Assembly: GCA_013696395.1 (NCBI GenBank)
Contig: JACCYQ010000191.1
Coordinates: 1-34,861, forward strand
DNA: 34,861 bases
Reading direction: 5' to 3'
From: Chitinophagaceae bacterium
GTDB lineage: Bacteria > Bacteroidota > Bacteroidia > Chitinophagales > Chitinophagaceae
The position numbers were made by a program, and so were the translations under genes. The notes below the pieces were generated by a model. That model made no database searches. It saw nothing but the letters and a program-made list of their open reading frames with translations, and had not been told where the DNA came from. Each line of letters starts with the position of its first letter. Position 1 is the first letter of the stretch. Of the stretch, positions 23,669 through 33,184 are shown in pieces.

Positions 23669-26600
23669 ATGAGTACGACGAACCCAATTAAAGTCAGGAT
23701 TGTAACCGCTGCTTCACTTTTTGATGGCCATGATGCGGCCATTAATATCATGCGCCGCATTCTCCAATCGAAAGGCGCCGAGATTATTCACCTGGGCCAC
23801 AACCGTTCTGTAGCTGATATTGTAGAATGCGCCATTGAAGAAGATGCACAAGGCATAGCCATTACCAGCTACCAGGGAGGGCATGTAGAATTTTTTAAAT
23901 ACATGAAAGACCTGCTGGATGAAAACGGCAGTGGGCATATAAAAATTTTTGGAGGCGGTGGCGGAACTATACTTCCACAAGAGATCAAGGAATTACATAA
24001 TTATGGCATCACCCGGTTATATTCTCCGGATGATGGGCGGAAAATGGGGCTTGAAGGTATGATCGAAGATGTGATTGAACAGTGTAAGGCCTCCCCTAAA
24101 TCCATTCCAGGGGAGGGGACTTCTGTACATGCAAAAAAAGGGAAATCGCTTTATGCGCTTGGAGAATGGAAAGATGTAAAAAAAATCGCCCGGTCCATAA
24201 CCCTCGCAGAATCCGGTGAATCCTATCAGCATTTATGGAATGGTGGAATGAAGAATGACGAAAAAGATGCTGCTTCAATTAAGAAATTAAAAATTAAAGA
24301 ATCAGGGTCTCAAGCCTCCCCCACGGGGGGAGGTTTGGAGGGGGCTCCAGTCCTCGGCATAACCGGTACCGGTGGCGCCGGCAAAAGTTCCGTAACTGAC
24401 GAGATCGTGCGTCGGTTTCTGAATAATTTTACCGATAAAACAATTGCTGTTATTTCTGTTGATCCTTCCAAAAAGAAAACCGGCGGCGCATTATTGGGTG
24501 ATCGTATTCGCATGAACGCTATCTCTGGTCCCAGGGCTTATATGCGTTCTCTTGCTACCCGCGAAAGCGATAAAGCCCTCAGCGCACATGTTCAGGATGC
24601 TATCAAGGTTTGCAAACAGGCGGCATATGATTTTATCATTTTAGAAAGTGCCGGGGTTGGGCAGAGTGATGCAAGCATTTTGGATTATTGTGACCTGAGC
24701 CTCTACGTGATGACACCGGAATATGGCGCCGCATCACAACTGGAAAAGATCAACATGCTTGATTATGCGGACCTGGTGGCTATCAACAAATTTGATAAAG
24801 CAGGCTCATTGGATGCACTGGCCGATGTACGCAAACAATACAAAAGAAATCACCTGTTATTTTCTGCAAAAGATGAAGAAATTCCTATCACCGGCACAAT
24901 TGCTTCGCAGTTTAATGATGCAGGTGTTAATGAATTATTCACCATGCTGCTTCAAAAGCTGGAAGAGAAATGCCAGGTAAAATGGGTTGCAGATAAACAT
25001 AAAATTGAAGTACGTGGCTTTGGAGGCGATCCTATAATGCCGCCTGCAAGGGTACGATACCTTAGCGAAATCACCACTACTATCCGGGAATATGACCAGC
25101 TGGTGAAAGACCAGTCTGCATTGGCTACTAAACTTTACCAGGTTAAGGGAACCATTGAAACACTTCAACTGCAGGATGGAAATAAAGAATTCATTGATAA
25201 GCTTGGTGTAATTGTAAAAGATTTAGAAGCAAAATTAACCCCTGTCAGTTTGAAGCTATTAAAGAAATGGCCGGATAAACAAGAAGCTTACCGGGCAGAT
25301 AATTATGAATATAAAGTACGGGAGAAGGTGATCAGGCAACCCATGTTCAGTACCAGCTTATCTGGAACCCGCATTCCAAAAATAATCCTGCCAAAATTTA
25401 AAGATTGGGGAGATATTCTTGTCTGGCAGGCACAGGAAAACGCTCCGGGTCATTTTCCTTTTACAGCCGGCGTTTTTCCCATTAAAAGGGAAGGGGAAGA
25501 TCCCACCCGCATGTTTGCCGGCGAAGGTGGTCCTGAAAGAACCAATAAACGGTTTCATTATGTATCCATTGGCCAGCCGGCAAAGCGTTTAAGTACGGCT
25601 TTTGATTCAGTTACACTTTATGGAGAAGATCCTGATCATAGACCTGATATATATGGAAAAGTCGGTAACAGCGGGGTTAGTATAGCTACTGTAGATGATG
25701 CCAAAAAATTGTACAGCGGTTTCGATCTCTGTGATCCTAAAACATCCGTCAGCATGACCATCAATGGTCCGGCACCTATGTTACTCGCATTTTTTATGAA
25801 TGCCGCTATCGATCAGCAATGTGAAAAATGGATCCATGAAAAAGGAAATTGGAAAGAGGTTGAAAAAATTAAAAAGTCAAAATTTAAAATTAAAAATCAA
25901 CCCGTTTATTATAACCCAGCTTCACCTGAAAGATTGCCTGAAGGCAACAGTGGTCTTGGTTTACAATTATTAGGCTTAAGTGGCGACGAAGTTTTGCCTC
26001 CGGAAATCTATGAACAATGCCGCCAGGCTGCTTTGCAGCAAGTGCGGGGTACCGTGCAGGCGGATATCCTAAAAGAGGACCAGGCACAAAATACCTGCAT
26101 CTTTAGTACCGAGTTTGCTTTAAAATTAATGGGTGATGTGCAGGAATATTTTATTAAAGAAAAAGTGCGCAACTTTTACAGTGTATCCATTTCCGGTTAT
26201 CATATTGCAGAAGCTGGTGCCAACCCAATTACACAACTTGCTTTTACATTAGCCAATGGTTTTACTTACGTGGAGTATTACCTGAGCAGGGGAATGAACA
26301 TTGATGATTTTGCACCAAACCTTTCTTTCTTTTTCAGCAATGGTATGGATCCGGAATACAGCGTAATTGGCCGGGTGGCCCGCCGAATATGGGCCAAGGC
26401 CATGAAATATAAATACAAAGCCAATAAGCGCAGCCAGATGTTGAAATACCATATTCAAACATCGGGAAGAAGTTTACATGCGCAGGAAATTGATTTCAAT
26501 GATATCCGAACCACACTCCAGGCGCTGTATGCCATTTATGATAACTGCAACAGTCTGCATACTAACGCTTATGATGAAGCGATAACTACGCCGACCGAAG

Positions 26601-27145
26601 AAAGTGTCCGCAGGGCAATGGCTATTCAACTTATTATCAACCGCGAACTGGGAACGGCCAAAAATGAAAATCCAAACCAGGGATCGTTTTTAATTCAGGA
26701 ACTGACGGACCTGGTTGAGGAAGCCGTGTTGAATGAATTTGATCGGTTAACCGATCGCGGAGGTGTGCTGGGCGCTATGGAAAGAATGTATCAACGCAAT
26801 AAGATCCAGGAAGAAAGTCTTTTTTATGAACACCAGAAACATACAGGCGAATTGCCTTTGGTTGGCGTAAATACTTTTTTAAATAAAAATGGAAGTCCCA
26901 CAATATTGCCCATAGAAGTGATCCGCAGTACCAAAGAAGAAAAAGAACAACAAATTCAGAACCTGAATGCTTTTTGGAAAAGAAATGAAAATCGCTCGCC
27001 CGAAATGCTTGAGAGACTGAAGGCGGTTGCCGTACAGAATGGAAACCTGTTTGCCGAACTGATGGAAACCGTTAAATATTGTTCGCTGGGTCAAATCACC
27101 CATGCATTATATGAGGTGGGCGGTCAATATCGCAGAAGTATGTAA
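23669..27145 (+). CDS. icmF: Fused isobutyryl-CoA mutase (IcmF): B12 domain, G-protein chaperone, mutase
   Basis: The 1158-residue protein has the three IcmF parts in order. A B12-binding domain (about 5-135) has [15 protein letters not shown], whose DxH histidine ligates cobalt, and GGGGGT. A MeaB-like GTPase domain starts with the Walker [10 protein letters not shown] at 232-240. An acyl-CoA mutase domain begins near 560. Two substrate-pocket positions point to isobutyryl-CoA over methylmalonyl-CoA. Phe603 (AGVFPIKRE) sits where methylmalonyl mutase has Tyr, and Gln807 (DQAQNTCIF) where it has Arg. It interconverts isobutyryl- and n-butyryl-CoA. Repeat-like insertions lie at about residues 141-150, 204-227 and 734-745. 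Confidence 0.95.
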   Translation: MSTTNPIKVRIVTAASLFDGHDAAINIMRRILQSKGAEIIHLGHNRSVADIVECAIEEDAQGIAITSYQGGHVEFFKYMKDLLDENGSGHIKIFGGGGGTILPQEIKELHNYGITRLYSPDDGRKMGLEGMIEDVIEQCKASPKSIPGEGTSVHAKKGKSLYALGEWKDVKKIARSITLAESGESYQHLWNGGMKNDEKDAASIKKLKIKESGSQASPTGGGLEGAPVLGITGTGGAGKSSVTDEIVRRFLNNFTDKTIAVISVDPSKKKTGGALLGDRIRMNAISGPRAYMRSLATRESDKALSAHVQDAIKVCKQAAYDFIILESAGVGQSDASILDYCDLSLYVMTPEYGAASQLEKINMLDYADLVAINKFDKAGSLDALADVRKQYKRNHLLFSAKDEEIPITGTIASQFNDAGVNELFTMLLQKLEEKCQVKWVADKHKIEVRGFGGDPIMPPARVRYLSEITTTIREYDQLVKDQSALATKLYQVKGTIETLQLQDGNKEFIDKLGVIVKDLEAKLTPVSLKLLKKWPDKQEAYRADNYEYKVREKVIRQPMFSTSLSGTRIPKIILPKFKDWGDILVWQAQENAPGHFPFTAGVFPIKREGEDPTRMFAGEGGPERTNKRFHYVSIGQPAKRLSTAFDSVTLYGEDPDHRPDIYGKVGNSGVSIATVDDAKKLYSGFDLCDPKTSVSMTINGPAPMLLAFFMNAAIDQQCEKWIHEKGNWKEVEKIKKSKFKIKNQPVYYNPASPERLPEGNSGLGLQLLGLSGDEVLPPEIYEQCRQAALQQVRGTVQADILKEDQAQNTCIFSTEFALKLMGDVQEYFIKEKVRNFYSVSISGYHIAEAGANPITQLAFTLANGFTYVEYYLSRGMNIDDFAPNLSFFFSNGMDPEYSVIGRVARRIWAKAMKYKYKANKRSQMLKYHIQTSGRSLHAQEIDFNDIRTTLQALYAIYDNCNSLHTNAYDEAITTPTEESVRRAMAIQLIINRELGTAKNENPNQGSFLIQELTDLVEEAVLNEFDRLTDRGGVLGAMERMYQRNKIQEESLFYEHQKHTGELPLVGVNTFLNKNGSPTILPIEVIRSTKEEKEQQIQNLNAFWKRNENRSPEMLERLKAVAVQNGNLFAELMETVKYCSLGQITHALYEVGGQYRRSM
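24090..24116. repeat. GC-rich hairpin repeat inside icmF (linker after B12 domain)
   Basis: An exact inverted repeat, CCTCCCCT / AGGGGAGG with an 11-base loop, encodes ASPKSIPGE in the linker between the B12 and GTPase domains. It looks like hairpin repeats usually found between genes. Confidence 0.7.
24315..24348. repeat. Second GC-rich hairpin repeat inside icmF
   Basis: CCTCCCCC and GGGGGAGG are separated by three bases, followed by GGAG-GGGG-CTCC. It encodes [11 protein letters not shown] just before the Walker A motif. It is preceded by an AT-rich stretch encoding KKLKIKES. Confidence 0.7.
25872..25889. repeat. AT-rich repeat inside icmF shared with the 653-670 spacer
   Basis: These 18 bases are the exact reverse complement of 653-670 in the first intergenic spacer. 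In the gene they encode part of [10 protein letters not shown] in a loop of the mutase domain. Confidence 0.75.
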
Positions 27146-27232
27146 TGGAGCCTAAGCATGTTTTTTTCGCATTCCTTAACAGCAATATATACGTGTTTAC
27201 CTTAACTTGGCGGGCATTAACTATTACTTTTC

Positions 27233-29620
27233 ATGTTGTATAAATATATATTTTCATTGCCGTGCATGTTCCTGATTATGATCTTCACCACTGCCGCACA
27301 GCAGTTGGAAACCACGCTTCAAAAATTGGGAGAAGAATATGAGCCGGAAAAAATGTATCTCCATTATGATAAGGCCGCATATGCACCTGGTGAAACGATA
27401 TGGTTTAAAGGCTACCTGATGCAGGGTGTTTATCCGGCAGAAGAAACAAAAACAGTGTATGTTGATTGGCTGGATGAAAAAGGAAATGTATTATTTCATT
27501 TTGTAGCACCGGTTCTGGAATCTTCTGTTTCTGGCCAGTTTGAAATTCCTTCCACTTATAAAGGATTTTCCATCCAGGTGAGGGCCTACACAAAATGGAT
27601 GCTGAATTTTGATACCTCATTTCTCTATAATAAAAACATTCCTGTATTACAAAAACAAAAAGCGGTAACACCTCAAAAGAAAACCATTAGTATTCGCTTT
27701 TTTCCTGAAGGAGGGGATGCAGTGGCAGGAATTTCTACCCAATTGGCATTTAAAGCAAATGACCAGAGAGGTCTGCCGGCTATGGTTAGGGGCATTATAC
27801 AAACTGTAAATGGCAAAACACTTGATTCATTCCGGACCGTACACAATGGTATGGGCAGTATTCCTTTTACACCTGCCCCGGGCGAAAAATATAAGGCCGT
27901 GTGGAAAGATGAATCCGGCGTTTCACATACCACCGAATTGCCAGCGATAAAGGAATCCGGAATAGTACTGCAATTATCCAGGAATGAAGATAAAGTGGTT
28001 TTTGAATTGGCACGTTCATCAGGGGTACTTCAAAACCTGCAACAAGGATCGGTGATCGGAACTTTTCAGCATAACCTGATATTCAAAACACCCTTTGATC
28101 TTACCAGTTCTAATTCCCTGAAAAGAACGGTACCGGTTTCCATGTTGCCTACCGGCATTCTGACCATTACTGTTTTGGATAACAATAATGTTCCGGTTGC
28201 TGAGCGGATTATTTTTATAGATAACCAGGAATATTCATTTACAACTGGGATTACAGTTGAACATTGGGGCCTTAATAAAAGAGCACGCAATGAATTAGAA
28301 ATAATAGTGCCCGATAGCCTGGCAACCAATTTATCTGTTTCGGTTACCGATGCGGCCATCGGTACAGACAGCAGTGAGAATATATTTTCTGGGCTTTTAT
28401 TAACCAGCGATTTGAAAGGATATATTCATGAACCGGCCTATTATTTTTCACAAACCAATGAAAAGCGTACCAATTACCTTGATCTCGTTATGCTTACGCA
28501 TGGCTGGCGCCGCCTGAACTGGGAAGGTCTAGTCAAAGGAACTTTACCGGAGAAAAAATACCCTAAGGATACCAGTTATCTTTCCTTGTCTGGTGTTATA
28601 AATGGTGTGGTACCAGGAAGTATCGGCCCCCGTGAAAATATTATCATGATCGTTAAGCAAAAGGATTCCGCATCTCAAATGGTTATGGCTCCCATTAAAC
28701 CCGATGGTAGTTTTAGTGACCCCACATTTATCTTCTTCGATTCAATGACGGTTTTTCACCAATTCGATAAATCGGCTCCTTATAGTAATGCAGGCATTCG
28801 TTATTTGCCGGGTAAACTGCCCCCGCTTTTTAATAAGCCATCAACATCTTTACAATACCTTTCCTTTCAGTCTGATACTACTGGTAATTATTACAATTTA
28901 TCCAGGGGACTTGAAAAAGTGCAGGAAGAAGCATTTTTTAAAGCCAAAGTTTTAGAAACCGTTACCGTAAGGGCTAAAACAAAAGATCCTAAGGAGGTGA
29001 TGGATGAAAAATATACATCCGGTTTATTTGCCGGTGGTGATGCTTATACTTTCGACCTGGTAAATGATCGCATGTCATTTGGAGCCATGAATATCTTTTC
29101 CTATTTACAGGGCAGGGTTGCAGGTTTACAAATTACCAACCAGGGAAATAACACTTCACTTTCATGGAGGGGGGGGACTCCCCAGGTTTACATTGATGAA
29201 ATTCCCACGGATATTGGAATGATCGCCAATATCCCGGTCACTGATATCGCTTATGTAAAAGTTTTTCGTCCGCCATTCATGGGTGGATTTGGCGGCAGTG
29301 GCGGCGCTATTGCGGTATATACAAGGCAGGGTGATGATATTGCCCAAACCCCGGGAAAGGGAATGGAAAAAGCAACGATTGAAGGTTATTCACCCTTACG
29401 TGAATTTTATTCACCTAACTACCAGGTTTTTGGTCAACGGAATGAATTAAAAGATGTACGTACCACCCTCTACTGGCTACCCATAGTTGTGACCGAGCCC
29501 GGAAATGGAAAATTCCGGATCCATTTTCATAACAATGATATCAGCGAATCATTCCGTGTCATTATACAGGGAATGTCAAAAGAAGGAAGACTCACTCATG
29601 TGGAGTATTTGATGGAATGA
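27233..29620 (+). CDS. MG2-domain protein with TonB-receptor plug-like domain, no barrel
   Basis: The 795-residue protein has a signal peptide (cut near TTAAQQ). An N-terminal macroglobulin-like MG2 region (about 35-150) includes EKMYLHYDKAAYAPGETIWF, followed by more beta-sandwich segments. At about 595-705 it has a carboxypeptidase-regulatory/plug-like block: ETVTVRAK, then YLQGRVAGLQI, VYIDEIPTD and VKVFRPPFMGG with a Gly-rich end. The C-terminus (about 730-795) has TTLYWLPIVVTEPGNGKFRIHF, like the last domain of alpha-2-macroglobulin-like Bacteroidota proteins. No TonB-dependent barrel follows the plug. It is probably an outer-membrane or periplasmic protein of unknown function. A G8 run (29169-29176) lies in the plug part. 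Confidence 0.85.
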   Translation: MLYKYIFSLPCMFLIMIFTTAAQQLETTLQKLGEEYEPEKMYLHYDKAAYAPGETIWFKGYLMQGVYPAEETKTVYVDWLDEKGNVLFHFVAPVLESSVSGQFEIPSTYKGFSIQVRAYTKWMLNFDTSFLYNKNIPVLQKQKAVTPQKKTISIRFFPEGGDAVAGISTQLAFKANDQRGLPAMVRGIIQTVNGKTLDSFRTVHNGMGSIPFTPAPGEKYKAVWKDESGVSHTTELPAIKESGIVLQLSRNEDKVVFELARSSGVLQNLQQGSVIGTFQHNLIFKTPFDLTSSNSLKRTVPVSMLPTGILTITVLDNNNVPVAERIIFIDNQEYSFTTGITVEHWGLNKRARNELEIIVPDSLATNLSVSVTDAAIGTDSSENIFSGLLLTSDLKGYIHEPAYYFSQTNEKRTNYLDLVMLTHGWRRLNWEGLVKGTLPEKKYPKDTSYLSLSGVINGVVPGSIGPRENIIMIVKQKDSASQMVMAPIKPDGSFSDPTFIFFDSMTVFHQFDKSAPYSNAGIRYLPGKLPPLFNKPSTSLQYLSFQSDTTGNYYNLSRGLEKVQEEAFFKAKVLETVTVRAKTKDPKEVMDEKYTSGLFAGGDAYTFDLVNDRMSFGAMNIFSYLQGRVAGLQITNQGNNTSLSWRGGTPQVYIDEIPTDIGMIANIPVTDIAYVKVFRPPFMGGFGGSGGAIAVYTRQGDDIAQTPGKGMEKATIEGYSPLREFYSPNYQVFGQRNELKDVRTTLYWLPIVVTEPGNGKFRIHFHNNDISESFRVIIQGMSKEGRLTHVEYLME

Positions 29621-29622
29621 TT

Positions 29623-29720
29623 AATTTGAAAATTTGAGAATTTGAAAATGAAGAGGCAGCATTCTGACCAATCAACATTTCAACAAAATAACTAATCAAC
29701 TATTTTCAAATTTTCAAATT
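29623..29720. repeat. AT-rich inverted repeat between convergent genes
   Basis: AATTTGAAAATTTG-type sequence at 29623-29649 is matched by its reverse complement at 29702-29720, over about 19 bp. The right arm overlaps the stop codon of the metallophosphoesterase gene. It could form a long stem between the two stops and act as a bidirectional terminator. Confidence 0.6.
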
Positions 29721-30810
29721 AAGCCATTATTAATTTTCTCAGTTCCACCTCTTCCAGCACCTTCCTAGTTGGCACTCCTGATTTCTTACTCCATTTGATC
29801 AGCCGGATACAACCTTTGTCAATTTCCAATCCTGTTATATCACCATCATCATAACAACAGCAACCGCTGTTAAAATAAGTCGGCAGCATGCTTAAATAAT
29901 CTTCTGAAATGTGTTGGTATTGATGCTTGCGGATTTCAATTTCTTTTTCGGTTTTTCCGGCCCCTTCCTGGTCATTATTGTTCCGGCAGATCAGCAGGTC
30001 CCGGAAAAGCCTTTCCAGGTGGGTGAGTGATGCAAAAACAGGTTGGTGTGTATGACCCGTAACCAGTAGTATATTTTTATGGTTAATAGTCCATTCATAC
30101 ATTGCCTGGTTGTGTTTATTTTTCAGGCTTGAATCATATGCAGGTGTATTGGGGTTAATGTTCAGATAAGCCTGAAAGGGTGCCCAAATACGGGCTACAA
30201 AAAATTTACTGAACCAGTTGCCATCGCTTAATTTATCACCCTGGTGCCCGTGTGTACAAAATATATTCAATGCAATATCATCAATAAATGTGGTTAGTAT
30301 AACGCCTTCGAATACCTGTAATTCCCGGCCATATATTTTTTTCAGTTCAATGCCTGCAAAAGGATCGTTGCTCCAGTAGAGGTCATGATTTCCATAGATT
30401 TTGGTGAAGGCATTGGCCGGTATAAACTGTTTTTCAGATTCGAATGATTTAGGGTGCACTTTTTTTATAGGAGCCAGGGTTGTTTCCCATAATTCTTCGC
30501 TATCCCCTAAAGAAATAAAGTGGAATCCATTGTGGTGATAATATTGCAAAGCCCCCAGGTAATTATCTTCGCACTGCATAAAATCATCTGCATTATCACC
30601 TCCGCCTTTATGGGCATCAGAGAAAATGATAAAGCTTCCATCCTTCAGATCAAAGGGTATGATCTTTCCCTTTCCGCTTTTATTGTCAAGGATATTTTGC
30701 TGCAATTCGTTCAGTGCCTTGAATATGATTTTCTTTTCCGGGCTTCCTGAAAATCTTTTCGTTAACGATAACACCGGTTTTAATAATATTTTTCTAAGAA
30801 ATTTTTGCAA
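29719..30810 (-). CDS. Calcineurin-type metallophosphoesterase
   Basis: All five metal-binding motifs of the fold are visible in the 363 residues: D65-A-H67, G102-D103-S-E-E, G140-N-H-D143, a THGHQGD block, and TGHTHQPVF. Substrate could be a phosphodiester or a lipid-A precursor, as in UDP-2,3-diacylglucosamine hydrolase LpxH. The protein is longer than LpxH (about 240 residues) and has an extra basic N-terminus, which could attach it to the membrane. The frame has no ATG before the core. TTG at 30810 is the only good start, because a stop lies two codons upstream. Function is not more specific than a phosphoesterase. Confidence 0.85.
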   Translation of the reverse strand: MQKFLRKILLKPVLSLTKRFSGSPEKKIIFKALNELQQNILDNKSGKGKIIPFDLKDGSFIIFSDAHKGGGDNADDFMQCEDNYLGALQYYHHNGFHFISLGDSEELWETTLAPIKKVHPKSFESEKQFIPANAFTKIYGNHDLYWSNDPFAGIELKKIYGRELQVFEGVILTTFIDDIALNIFCTHGHQGDKLSDGNWFSKFFVARIWAPFQAYLNINPNTPAYDSSLKNKHNQAMYEWTINHKNILLVTGHTHQPVFASLTHLERLFRDLLICRNNNDQEGAGKTEKEIEIRKHQYQHISEDYLSMLPTYFNSGCCCYDDGDITGLEIDKGCIRLIKWSKKSGVPTRKVLEEVELRKLIMA

Positions 30811-30842
30811 GATCTAAAAGTTATTTTAGGCCTGAATATAAA

Positions 30843-30864
30843 GTTGAACGATAGTTGAATAATT
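30843..30864. repeat. Two 11-bp units of the GTTGAAC-type repeat
   Basis: GTTGAACGATA and GTTGAATAATT follow one another with an 11-bp period, upstream of the metallophosphoesterase start. They resemble the reverse complement of the array at 21064-21201. Confidence 0.6.
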
Positions 30865-30958
30865 GGTATCCGTTGTACCTATCTAAATGGCAGCCATAAA
30901 ATCATTACCACCCTTAACATCAAAAAGTATAAATATTTATTCATTCTCAAATTCTCAA

Positions 30959-32182
30959 TTATACTTTAATATAAATCTTCTTCTTATCCAAAACATAACA
31001 AATTGCCCAGTAAAAAAGGATCATACAAATGGCATAAAACAGAGAGCCATTTTCCGCCGGCCCGGGAATAGGTTTGCAGATATTTTCATAGAACCAGCCA
31101 AATGCACTGGTATATTTCGGCTCACCCTGGGCATTAACACCATTGGGTATGCGTACCAATACGGACAGGCGGGGCAAAAGCCCGCTAAGTGCAAACACAA
31201 ATAAAGCATTCTTGCCAAATACATCAAAAAACCGGGTCAGCCATCCTTTTCTTTTTTTGATCTCAATATAATATATCATTGTGGCCAGGGTAATAATGGC
31301 CAGGCCTGTTGTGTAAACAGTGTATGAACTGGTCCAGATTTTTTTATTTATGGGAAACACCAATCCCCAACCCATACCTGTAACCGTAAATGCCACGCCG
31401 GCTACGAACAACCCGGCTATCATCGGGTACATGCCAAAGGATGCATCCCGGGCGGCTTGATTGGCTCCCTGCAAAACAGGAGGTTCTGTACCTTTTTTAA
31501 GAATATAATCGCCCACCAGGTATCCAAATATTACCTGCACAATGGCTGGAATGGTACTGGCCAGGCCCTCGGGATCAAAAGGAATGCCTTCACCCTTGTA
31601 CATGTGGGGAACGCCCAGGATCGCCCGGTCAATAGTAGTACCAAACCAGTTGATCAGACTAAAAGGATCACCGCTGCCGAAAGCTATACACATCAACCAG
31701 TAAACCAACAGTAATAACAAACCGGTAAAGAATGCCCCCCGTGGTTTAAAATAATAGATCAATATTGATGCAACGAAATAACAGAGAGCTATTCTTTGCA
31801 AAACACCCAGTATGCGAATCCCATTTTCCGGATTTTCAGGGTCCACCCAATATTTAAAGACCAGGATATCTCCACTCCATTTTACAAAAGGGGACCAATT
31901 CAGAAACAACCCGATCAGGAAGATCAGCAGCGTTCTTTTTAATATCTTTTGCCAGAAAACCTTGTTGCCACCCGCCTCCAGTTTCGGCATAACAAAGGCC
32001 AGCGCATTGCCTACGGCAAACAGAAAAAAAGGAAATACCAGGTCAGTGGGTGTGGCACCATGCCAGGGTGCGTGTTTTAGAGGCCCGTAAATATATGTCC
32101 ACGAACCAGGATTATTCACCAGGATCATTAATGCTACAGTGGCTCCACGAAATACATCCAGCGAATAAAATCGTTTATTCAA
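30959..32182 (-). CDS. Membrane acyltransferase, HGSNAT/NagX-like (DUF5009 type)
   Basis: The 407-residue integral membrane protein begins RFYSLDVFRGATVALMILVNNPG. It then has the loop HAPWHGATPTDLVFPFFLFAVGNAL, a signature of the heparan-alpha-glucosaminide N-acetyltransferase family. About ten hydrophobic helices follow. In bacteria such proteins are called NagX-like and are linked to amino-sugar transport or acetylation, though the reaction is rarely shown. The start is TTG at 32182, since no ATG or GTG lies before the upstream stop at 32201-32203; the N-terminus then matches the family well. Its gene neighbours do not fix a substrate. Confidence 0.85.
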   Translation of the reverse strand: MNKRFYSLDVFRGATVALMILVNNPGSWTYIYGPLKHAPWHGATPTDLVFPFFLFAVGNALAFVMPKLEAGGNKVFWQKILKRTLLIFLIGLFLNWSPFVKWSGDILVFKYWVDPENPENGIRILGVLQRIALCYFVASILIYYFKPRGAFFTGLLLLLVYWLMCIAFGSGDPFSLINWFGTTIDRAILGVPHMYKGEGIPFDPEGLASTIPAIVQVIFGYLVGDYILKKGTEPPVLQGANQAARDASFGMYPMIAGLFVAGVAFTVTGMGWGLVFPINKKIWTSSYTVYTTGLAIITLATMIYYIEIKKRKGWLTRFFDVFGKNALFVFALSGLLPRLSVLVRIPNGVNAQGEPKYTSAFGWFYENICKPIPGPAENGSLFYAICMILFYWAICYVLDKKKIYIKV

Positions 32183-32250
32183 ACTAATATGGATTTGGAA
32201 TTAAATGTAATAATGTTTGTATGAAACAAAAAGATTAGTTCAATTTGCTT

Positions 32251-32751
32251 ATGAACAATCATGATATTTTCATTCACGAATCAGCCATCATAGACCAGGG
32301 TGCGAGTGTAGGGGCGGGAACTAAAATATGGCATTTTACACACCTGATGCCTGCCAGCCGGGTTGGAAAAAATTGCAACATTGGTCAGAATGTTTTTATT
32401 GATAACCAGGTGATCATTGGCAATGGCGTAAAGATTCAAAACAATGTATCCTTATATAATGGCGTTGAAGTGGAAGATGATGTTTTTTTAGGCCCCTCCA
32501 TGGTTTTTACCAATGTGATTAATCCACGCAGTTTTATTGAACGTAAAAATGAATTCAGAAAAACGCTGGTTCGTAAAGGGGCAACCATTGGAGCCAATGC
32601 AACCATTGTTTGCGGTATTGAAATTGGGGAATATGCTATGATAGGTGCGGGTGCAGTAGTAACCAAAGATGTGCCTCCCTATGCTCTAATGACCGGCATA
32701 CCTGCACAGCAGGTGGGTTGGGTGAATAAGGAAGGAGAGAAAGTTGGTTAG
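32251..32751 (+). CDS. Sugar N-acetyltransferase with left-handed beta-helix (WbpD/WlbB-like)
   Basis: The 166-residue protein (ATG 32251; an upstream TTG adds two residues) consists of hexapeptide repeats. These include [39 protein letters not shown] and [16 protein letters not shown], as in WbpD/WlbB. Those enzymes acetylate the 3-amino group of UDP-2-acetamido-3-amino-2,3-dideoxy-glucuronate in surface polysaccharide synthesis. The motif [22 protein letters not shown] is characteristic of this subgroup. It is 433 bp ahead of the exopolysaccharide genes and may be part of the same surface-sugar function, though a promoter lies between. The exact substrate is inferred from the family. Confidence 0.88.
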   Translation: MNNHDIFIHESAIIDQGASVGAGTKIWHFTHLMPASRVGKNCNIGQNVFIDNQVIIGNGVKIQNNVSLYNGVEVEDDVFLGPSMVFTNVINPRSFIERKNEFRKTLVRKGATIGANATIVCGIEIGEYAMIGAGAVVTKDVPPYALMTGIPAQQVGWVNKEGEKVG

Positions 32752-32801
32752 TTTATTAGTTGGTAAGTTCGATTTAGGGGTATTGCAAATAAGTATTTTA
32801 A

Positions 32802-32992
32802 TCCTTAAAACCCTTAAACCTTTAAACTTCCATTGTTCCACCACCGTTCAGCTATTGTTAAACCCTTAAACCCTTAAACATCCATTATACCACCACCGTT
32901 CAACTATTGTTAAACCCTTAAACCCTTTAAACCCTTAAACTTCCATAGTACCACCACCGTTCAACTATTGTTAAACCCTTAAACCCTTTTAT
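32802..32992. repeat. Three composite repeats upstream of the exopolysaccharide locus
   Basis: A core of about 45 bp starts at 32827, 32879 and 32940. It consists of TCCAT, then CCACCACCGTTCA, then CTATTGTTAAACCC. The copies are joined by variable numbers of TTAAACCC units. Copies two and three are almost identical. The 433-bp gap 32752-33184 otherwise holds a simple TTAGTTGGT stretch at its left, the promoter near 33060-33089, and a short leader. Confidence 0.9.
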
Positions 32993-33059
32993 CTTCCACT
33001 CTTCAACCTCCCAACTTCTCAACCAATCTAACTAATTAGTCCTCCACAGTTTTTATTCC

Positions 33060-33089
33060 CTTGCCAGTCACATAGTACGTTTATATTTG
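33060..33089 (+). promoter_or_regulatory. Putative promoter of the exopolysaccharide locus
   Basis: CTTG at 33060-33063 and TATATTTG at 33082-33089 are 18 bp apart. The -7 box is a perfect TAnnTTTG. The chosen upxY ATG lies 95 bp downstream, leaving a leader of about 85 bases. The leader has a small hairpin (ATTGA-CCG-TCAAT, 33135-33147) followed by an A/T-rich stretch. Confidence 0.6.
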
Positions 33090-33184
33090 CAAATCATAAA
33101 ATACCGGTTTGTGGCCAGGTATTAAACATAATTAATTGACCGTCAATAATTTAATTTTTGAATTGTGACTCAAGTGGCGAAGCT

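Noticed and set aside
23669-27145. Methylmalonyl-CoA mutase as the function of the large B12 protein
   Set aside because: The pocket positions are Phe603 and Gln807 instead of Tyr and Arg, and the order B12 domain, GTPase, mutase is that of IcmF.
32802-32992. CRISPR array
   Set aside because: There are only three repeats, the spacers are themselves simple TTAAACCC repeats, the core is not palindromic, and no cas genes are near.
33060-33160. Invertible promoter for phase-variable exopolysaccharide
   Set aside because: No matching inverted repeats flank the promoter and no site-specific recombinase gene is in the window.
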